Part shown: positions 56,701 through 64,000 of the stretch, piece after piece
How positions within the stretch are numbered: position 1 is the first letter of the stretch
Layout of the letters: each line of letters starts with the position of its first letter
Assembly (NCBI RefSeq): GCF_030272615.1
Contig: NC_081413.1
Coordinates: forward strand, 159,894,849-159,958,848
Length of the DNA: 64,000 bases
Source: Cryptomeria japonica
Lineage: Eukaryota; Streptophyta; Pinopsida; Cupressales; Cupressaceae
Reading direction: 5' to 3'
The notes under the pieces: model-generated
Told to the model about the DNA's origin: nothing
The model's database searches: none
The model's input: only the letters and a program-made list of their open reading frames with translations
Position numbers and translations under genes: made by a program

Positions 56701-59700
56701 CCATTTTGTATTCATAAATTTCACATGAATCATAATATAAAGGATATTCTATTTTGTCTTGGCAATTTTTTTGTTAATGTGTAGCTTTGTATGTGGGTGT
56801 CCTTCAAGGAAGGAATTAAATTCTACTTGCATGTTATAGTGAAATTGAGAGTATGCAAAGGATTAACAAGAATAGTTTATGCAAGTAATGAGATGAGCCA
56901 TGTTAATGTTAGGAAATAATATTCAAAAGGTTCACTAATTTTGAGTTATTTTATAGTCTGAGTTTGCATCCTTGATCTGAGATTTGACTTTGCACCCAAG
57001 AGTATGCACTGGTTCATGAAAGATGTTTGAAATCTATTTCAAAAACACACCAAAATGATTGACACTCCATATTATTTTCTCCGCCTTTTCCTTTCTTATT
57101 TAATTTATTTCTAAATGTACAATCTTTGTGATTTCTATATGTTGTATGAAGCAAAACTGACAGCGTGTGTCTCACATTTCCTTATAGCCCTTGGGAGATG
57201 CATAAGTTATGGTTCTAAGTATGATTCAGAGTAAATGAGATTGAGATTTAATGGGATATTTTTTGAAAATATCCTTAGGTAATTTGAGAACCATCCATCT
57301 ATTTTGAACCTGTATAATGTAAGTTGTTTGCAAAATGCCATGCGTATAGGTCCTAAACCAGGAATACCCTCCCGGGTCTAGTGGAGCCTGAAGTGAAGAA
57401 AGCTAACAAAACCTTGTTATGTTGTGTTTTCTTGTCTTTGGTTTATTGATAGTGCAAGTTATATGCTTTATGTTTGTAGTCTCATAACCCAGAATTATAT
57501 TTCTCCTTAGGACTGGAGGTAGCAGGAAAAATCGTCAACAAGGCCAAGTATGTCTTAGAAAGGCATGCTTGTACATGTAGGCATTAGAACTTACCCAGAG
57601 TGGTTTTCCCATACATGTCTAGAATAACATCTTGCATGATTGTCATTCTCATCTATGTGAGAGAATTATTAGTTCCATGTGGTGTGTCTTCATGAGTACA
57701 CATGATGAAACTCCTCTTTATTTCTCTCTACAGTACCTAGCCCTATATATTGAGTAGCACCTATAAAATGATGTGTCTTCCTTATTAGTGTTGTTTCATT
57801 GATGATCTTGTGATTTTCATGTGAGTTGGCCCATGATGTTATATGTTACATTATACTTGGATGATGAGAGGTATTATTACTTTATGCTTCATGTGTTGTA
57901 TACTTGTATTAGTGATTGTATTATTCTCTTGCTCATTAGGTTGATATTGAGATGTATGGTATTTTTCCTATTTGGGATTGTTTCTCTTGGTCATGTTTAT
58001 CTATACATTTTATATGTGGCATGTGTGAAACCTATATCCTTGAATATGCTTTCTTAAGTGATTAGGTCATGTGTTTATCTCCATAAGTATGGTGGGGTGG
58101 AACTTTGAGCTCCACGTGGTTAGGTGGAATTGTTAAACACCATTAGGGACTACATATCATGGCTTTAAGGTGGCATCAAGTTTGTCCTACTCTCCTCCAT
58201 TATTATTCCTTCATGTACTATCTCAATTGATGTAAATATATGTATATGTATGTTTAAATCCATATTATGTCATGATGTATATGTTTATTAAACTCTCCTC
58301 ATGGAAAATTAGGTAATTATGTGTTTATGTAATGGATTGTATTAGTTTTATGTGTTCTAGTGTTGGTATTGGACACAAGATTGTATGCTATAATTCTTTA
58401 TGCTTGAAGTGGTATCGTGAATATATGTTAGAAATATTTCCATTGGAATTAAAGTGGAATTTTTGTCTTTTGATTAGTCTCAAAGGGTTTTTTATTCCCT
58501 TCACGAGGTTGTCATACCTCCTTGTAGTGACTTGACTCATTTAGAGTGGATTCAAGTCAATTTGAGTCCAATTGGGAATATTTTGATACATCTTGGATAG
58601 TCTTGTATGGTGCCCAAGTGTTGTAAGTCAATATTCTTGGCATGATTAGTGTGTTTGAGGCCTTTTGGGGAGTTAGGGGTGTTTTGGAGATATTTAGGAT
58701 TCTCCCCATCATCTCCCTTGTGTGTTGTTAGTGATTAGTGTCAAAGGGAGTAGTTTTTCTATTTCATCCCTTACCTTTTTAAATTTTTGGGATTCATTAG
58801 GTGTCACCAATGTATTCTGTCTACTCTAATGTGTCAATAGTGTGCATGAGAGCTTACCTTGACTTCGATTTCCTCACTAGTCAAGACACCAATGTGACTG
58901 GAAGGACAATAACATGAGATAGTTTTTCCTGGGATACCAATGTGTAGATTGGACGCTAGCATGACTATTGGATTATAATGCATTGCGAGAACTCATTATT
59001 ATCATAATAAATTATCCTATAGGTGCACATCTATCTTAGTTTGGTGCTAGCTCTATTTTGTGTACTTTTATAATTGGCACTTGTTTGATAGGGTTATAGA
59101 GCCTTTGAGTGTCAGTTCGATAGTATCAAAGCTCTCTTACAATCCTAGAGAGTCAAAGTAACCTTTGAGGTGGTCATAGTATTTTGGGAATGAGTTTTAG
59201 TGGTGTTGATTACATTGGGTTGCAAGATCTGTGTTCACCAAAATCTAATCATCACACCTAGGACCGAGGAGAAAGCCTAGTTTGCCAAGAAAAAGGCATG
59301 TAGCTTCTTATTAATTCTTGTTAGGGTTGAAAACCTTGGTTGACCTTGCCTAGGATTCCCAAACCTTTCCCTTCAATAGGTGGGTATTTAGGGACTTCAA
59401 TCTTCTACTTGTGCATTGTTGAGTTGTGACAAAATGATGTATGGTTACAGTTGAGGTAGTGTACTTCTTCTTATATCTTTAGTCATTGGCCTTGATTTGA
59501 TCAACCTAGTGTTATGTGGATTGGTGGTTGATGATTCCCTCATCCAATCCTAGTGTTTTTGGTGAGAGGGCACAATCATGGTACATGTCAATCATCGTCA
59601 ACGATTCATTCTTTCTCTCACTTTGTTCTTTTGCACTTGTGGTGAGTGATGTATCTATTACTTGTCTTTTTTTGTGATAATCTTGCTTGTGTGATGGTGT

Positions 59701-59859
59701 AGCCTTGTTTATTTAAACTTGCATGCACATAATTGTGCAAGTGTGTCATGTCATATCATATATTTGGTGTTTGGTTGTGAATTTTATCTAGAATTTTTGG
59801 AAAAGTAAATTATTTCAGGTTCTTTTGGCTTGTTTCCTCAGGGGTTCCTTGGTGGGGAA
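53709..59859. other. 6.1 kb without a recognised gene
   Basis: No coding frame on either strand matched anything I know, and short open pieces look random. The stretch 54960-55380 repeats words such as TTGGTGA, GAGTT and GTGCTC at irregular spacing, which may be a decayed repeat. TGTAGTGACTTGACTC at 58525 could be an LTR start, and 58140-59350 has prose typical of gypsy LTRs, but I found no matching second copy. Confidence 0.5.
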
Positions 59860-60113
59860 TTACACTTTGCAAGTATATTTTAATCTATTGTTGATTCTTG
59901 AATATTATATTTGGCTGCTTTTAGAGTGTGTGGTTTTTCTCCCAAAAGGGGTTTCCCCATGTAAATCACTATGTTGTGGTATGCATGCTATTTATGTTTA
60001 TTACTATTAAGTTCTTGTAATTGTCGTAAAGATCTGAATTTTTTTGCATTATCCTCCTCTCAAAACTAGTGTAAGAAGTTGTTCTTCTTCCTTAGCTTCC
60101 TTTTATATTAATC
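59860..60113 (+). repeat. fragment of the copia A/B LTR (3' end)
   Basis: It matches the last ~280 bases of LTR-A: TGCAAGTATATTTTAATCTA, TTTTTCTCCCAAAAGGGG, CCCCATGTAAATCACTATG and CCTCCTCTCAAAACTAG, to CTTCCTTTTAT. The 5' part of the LTR and any internal region are missing, and the last bases are altered. Confidence 0.85.
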
Positions 60114-61084
60114 TTATGTCATGAGATAACTAAAGTGTCAAATATTAAATGACCTAGGTAACTAGAATTAAATAAAAGTCATAAAGATAAGATATGATAA
60201 GATCTTATCTGGACAACTAATACTTAAGTCATGTGAATAAGTCCCCTACTAGAAACTGGCTCGATACAACACCTTTACTAAGTACTAAAACTTATTCACC
60301 AACATTAATCAAATTTCATTTTCATTTATAATTTTTTTGTGTTTAATACTTGAAAATTTGGATATAATCTACAAAAACTACATTATACACATAAAATATC
60401 TCTAAGTCACCATTGAATACCTAGAAAAATAAAAACTATGATGCACAAGTTAAAAATTATGCTATTTTAAATTAATTGTAGTTTTTTACAAACTTAAAAG
60501 ATGCTAGGGGTCTTAACTAAATGTTTAAGCCTTTTTGGTGAAGGATTTAATTTTAAAGTGAAATATATATATACATTTTTATAAAATTTAAAATGTGCAA
60601 CAATTAAATTATAACACAAAAATACAAAATCTATATATATATAGGGATTACCAAAGAAAAAGTCAAAAAATAATGTTTCTTTGTTTAAATATTTTTTTTC
60701 ACAAAAATATATCATATTACACATGTTTATTTATGCCTTGGGCCTTTTGAACTTAATCATGAGGTCCATTTTGTAACATCAAGCTCCTTATAAAGTTTTA
60801 CTTTCATTTCAAAAATGTTCAAGATTTGATTAGACCATAAAAAACTCACAAGCATCAAGATTAGATAAATTTATCATAATTCCAAAATCCAATTGCAAAG
60901 CTCCAAGTGTACTAGAATGATTTGATCATGAATGATACGGATGATCAAATCAACAACATGACACTAATGATTTTTAACTAATCAAAATGATAGATCTATT
61001 TTTCAAAGTAATGAGTGGAATGATAAATTTATAATCATTTGAAAGATCAAGTGGATGGTGAAGATTATATCAATGATTGAGAAT
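60114..61084. other. AT-rich stretch without recognised features
   Basis: Only short AT repeats are present (for example TATATATATATA near 60635). No gene, LTR edge or inverted repeat was recognised. Confidence 0.5.
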
Positions 61085-61535
61085 TGTGAGATTTTGCCAA
61101 GATCAAGGGCATAATGAAAAGAATAAAAAAAGAGACAATAGAATGACAAGAACAAACTGTATTCTCATCAATATGCAAATGATCAACTGGATTCACCAAT
61201 ACAATGAATATAGGCCTGCTTATATAGGGAAGGCCATATGGATGTACAAGCACACAACCGTGACATGTGGCTCAATGAGAAACAAGGGTAGGTAAGAAAT
61301 ACTAGGGGTAGGTAGGAGAACTAATATGATATTCCACAAGAGGTGGATGACCCATTGAATGTGGAGTGTAACAACAAAATAAGACCACAAAAGGTGAAAT
61401 TTCTCCTACAAGCTATATCCCTATGTGCACACTTCCCTAAGTGTCTCGAATCCAAACTATGAAGAGATGCATTATCCTAAGTTAACTTAAGTAAAGTGCA
61501 ATAATATCCATAATGAATATTTATTTACACCAACA
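61085..61535 (-). repeat. 3' LTR of the TRIM-like element
   Basis: The plus strand starts TGTGAGATTTTGCC and ends TTACACCAACA. On the minus strand CTATATAAG near 61219-61228 is a good TATA box candidate, kept in the other LTR at 63240-63249. Confidence 0.9.
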
Positions 61536-61546
61536 CCCCCCCTTAA
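61536..61546 (-). promoter_or_regulatory. polypurine tract of the TRIM-like element
   Basis: The minus strand reads TTAAGGGGGGG directly before TGTTGGTG, the LTR start. Confidence 0.85.
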
Positions 61547-63065
61547 GTGAAACTTTAAATAATCAAGACTCAAGTCAACAATGCAAGATGGGTTTTGGCT
61601 ACAAGGCCATGATAGGTACCCATGTACAATATGCAAATGCAAGAAAAACTATGAAATGCAATCTCTTACAAACGGAGAAAGGGAGAAAACCCAGTGGGAA
61701 AAAACTCCCCCAAAAGAGAGATGATGAAAGCACACAATGCTCTCAATGATGAATGAGAAGAACAAAACTATGTCCCCCCCATAAGAGAGAAGAAGAGACC
61801 ATGAAGGCCCCCCTCAATGTTGAATCTCCTGCAAGGATGGTCCAATGATGATGACCAAAATACCTCCCCATAAGGAAGAAAGAGAGCCAATGCTTCACCA
61901 ATAATGTCAAAGTGTGACAAAACCAGGTACCAAGTCGATGATGATGAATCACTCGCTGCAACAAAATGAAGATCAGGCATGGAGACAACCTACTATGAGC
62001 ATCATCTGGATACTTAGAAATAGTAGAAATATCGGTACAATCCAAGTCTCACAGGATCCATGCACAAATGTGTACAATCTAAGTCTCAACTAGATCCATG
62101 CACCAAGTTTCACAAGATATTCCTAATCTACGTGTACAAGAGGATTACATCAAATAGTCAACACTAACAAGATACAAAGTGGTGTGGTACTTTATGATAG
62201 TGTGAGTACAACATTGCTCAAACAAGAGCATACATCATGATAAAATATTCAAATGTGGAAACATGAAAATGATGCCACCAACAAAGAAGCCCTGTAGAAT
62301 ACTACAGATGAAGATGCCTTCGAATGGAATTTCACCAAGAGATATAAATGAACAACTGAGCCCCCATAAAAAGATCATGTTGGCACTTGCAAATAATGGC
62401 AAAGTGGACTTTTGATTTTAACTTTATAACTTCTCAAAATGAGATATAAGAGAATTCAACAAATATTTCTAGTGATATAAACTGAGATCCAAGAAAAATA
62501 CAAGTACCAAATAGACCAAAAATGACCAAATACTAAAAGTATAATTTCTACTCAAAATCACTACAAACAAATGGTAGATTATGAAAGTAGACAAAAAATT
62601 ATGCACTTTCAAAAAAAATGGCACATGTAAAGGAGTCCATATGACCCCAAATGAAGCCTCTAAAGTTGTAAAAATTGGGATTTCATGATTTCCGAAAAAC
62701 CTATATCCGAAAATTAGAAAACTCCTACACCACTATACAGATCACAAAATTCTACCCCAAAACAAAAAAAAAAAATTCTCAAAAAAAGGAGTCCGGATGA
62801 GTGAGATGTTGTTATTTGAAAATTGCCTGGAAAATTATAATTTCTCAAAAATTTCCGCCGTAGCTTCAAACTTCAAATGTCTCTAGATTTGGCCTCCGAA
62901 GTTCGATTTGGATGAAACAAAAGGCAAAAATGACTTTCTTGGACCTCCTCAATCCAATGGTGACCTCAGATTTGACCCATCAAGCTCCAATAATAACCTG
63001 TAATAGACATCTCCAAAATGCAAACCCCAAATTTCTCTCAATTGGCAAACCAATGACACTCTAAT
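61547..63065 (-). other. internal region of the TRIM-like element, no recognised coding sequence
   Basis: The longest open pieces (for example 61743-62045 on the minus strand, 100 codons) show no gag, protease or polymerase motif and look like chance frames. The plus strand has several CCCCC/AAGAGAGA patches near 61690-61880. Confidence 0.7.
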
Positions 63066-63105
63066 GGCTCTAATACCATGTGAGACATGGACCAGCCTGA
63101 TACCA
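63066..63105 (-). promoter_or_regulatory. two primer-site-like sequences in tandem at the TRIM LTR edge
   Basis: The minus strand has TGGTATTAGAGCC (63066-63078), one base off the tRNA-Met primer site, and 27 bases outward TGGTATCAGGC (63095-63105), which directly abuts the 451-bp LTR. After each comes a GTG/ATG-AG word, as if the primer site and LTR edge were duplicated. Confidence 0.75.
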
Positions 63106-63556
63106 TATGAGATTTTGCCAAGATCAAGGGCACAATGAAAAGCATAAAAATAAAGATAATAGAATGACAAGAACAAACTGTATTCTCATCAATATGTAAA
63201 TGATCAACTGGATTCACCAATACAATGAATATAGGCCTGCTTATATAGGAAAGGCCATGTGGATGTACGAGCACACAATCATGGCATGTGACTCAATGAG
63301 AAACAAGGGTAGGTAAGAAATACTAGGGGTCGGTATGAGAAATAATATAATATTCCACAAGAGGTGGATGACCCACCAAATGTGGAGTCTAATAGCAAAA
63401 TAAGACCACAAAAGGTGGAATTTCTCCTACAAGCTATATCCCTATGTGCACACTTCCCTAAGTGTCTCAAATCCAAACTATGAAGAGATGCATTATCCTA
63501 AGTTAACTTAATTAAAGTGTAATAATATCCATAATGAATATTTATTTATACCAACA
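63106..63556 (-). repeat. 5' LTR of the TRIM-like element
   Basis: It starts TATGAGATTTTGCC (TG changed to TA) and ends TTATACCAACA, the same length as the left copy. Confidence 0.9.
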
Positions 63557-64000
63557 AGAATTAACTCCACTAGTTATGGAGAATTTGAAAATCTAGATGA
63601 GTGAATTGAAATTAGTAAAGAAAAAATTAATTTTGAACTCATGAGATGGTGTAATGAATATATGAAGACAAAGTTACTTATTTGAAGAATAAGTTAAGAA
63701 AGGAGACTATATGAGAGGAAAGTTCTGGACTATTTAATTTATTTAAATAAATAATTAGCTCACCTTAACTAAATAATAAAATATTACTAATTAAATGATT
63801 ATGATAATAGATAATTAATAATAATGGATAATGTATGCCAAGAAGTGTGGTACCTACAAGAAAGACACAAACCACTCAAACACACCAATAAAACATTATG
63901 TTAGAGGTTAGAATCAACAAAACAAGTTAGTAAATCAAAAACTCACAAAACCATCTCATTGTCCTCTATCTCCAAGGATCCCTTAGATTCAAGGTGGCTC
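63557..64000. other. AT-rich end of window, nothing recognised
   Basis: Rich in AATTAATAAT-like words. No gene or repeat edge was recognised. Confidence 0.5.

Larger units (their letters stand above)
61085..63556 (-). mobile_element. TRIM-like non-autonomous LTR element, 2472 bp, target duplication AGAAT
   Basis: Two 451-bp direct repeats (61085-61535 and 63106-63556) enclose 1.57 kb with no gag or pol. AGAAT lies on both sides (61080-61084 and 63557-63561). The minus strand has a polypurine tract (AAGGGGGGG) before the left repeat and tRNA-Met-like primer sites beside the right one, so the element runs right to left. It would rely on proteins from another element. The two LTRs differ at a small number of positions by eye, so it is younger than most elements in this window. 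Confidence 0.92.

Noticed and set aside
61743-62045. 100-codon minus-strand open frame inside the TRIM-like element
   Set aside because: Overlaps another open frame, has hydrophobic low-complexity content, and shows no gag or enzyme motif; the element is better described as noncoding.

Overview
This window looks like intergenic DNA from a plant with a very large, repeat-filled nuclear genome. A gymnosperm is my best guess, but that is inference from the style of the repeats and not proven by the sequence. I find no convincing single-copy host gene, tRNA, rRNA or CRISPR array. Almost everything I can explain is LTR retrotransposon, mostly old, broken by stops and frameshifts, and nested several layers deep.

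Layout, left to right. 1-4534: minus-strand Ty1/copia element A (Tork/Tnt1-like), whose far end lies off the window. 4535-7608: plus-strand SIRE-like copia remnant E1 (LTR end, multi-zinc-knuckle gag, then an unrecognised 'ORF-X'), with a 1016-bp insertion at 5380-6395. 7609-10495: minus-strand remnant E2 (3' LTR, polypurine tract, end of a coding region). 10496-19977: minus-strand non-autonomous Ty3/gypsy element N, with gag plus an unrecognised downstream ORF and no pol, containing two solo LTRs of the SIRE-like family (S1, S2). 19978-23462: gene-poor DNA and a degenerate unknown ORF (U1) that resumes at 46742. 23463-46736: plus-strand copia element B, the same family as A, with target duplication TGATG. 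Its 5' LTR is split by the 15.75-kb Ty3/gypsy Tat-like element G (24233-39982, target duplication ATATT), and its protease-integrase region is replaced by a SIRE-like 3' fragment (41091-43440). 46742-48314: rest of U1, a GT microsatellite and an LTR-like patch. 48315-49210: minus-strand SIRE-like gag E3. 49215-53708: plus-strand ORF-X, polypurine tract and LTR (E4). 53709-59859: no gene recognised. 59860-60113: fragment of the A/B LTR. 61085-63556: complete 2.47-kb TRIM-like element with target duplication AGAAT. The rest is AT-rich and unassigned.

The most notable content is a set of long, unrecognised coding regions carried by these elements. Element G has LTRs of about 4.75 kb, and each LTR contains the same ~1050-codon ORF. 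Its two copies carry different single-base lesions, so the ancestral frame can be inferred by comparison. G also has an extra RNase H domain between protease and reverse transcriptase. ORF-X sits directly behind gag in E1 and directly before the polypurine tract and LTR in E4, which suggests a pol-less SIRE-like family carrying this ORF. Element N shows the same theme in a gypsy setting.

The order of insertion can partly be read: U1 came before B, B before G, and N before S1 and S2. All divergence statements are by eye; no alignment or database search was run.
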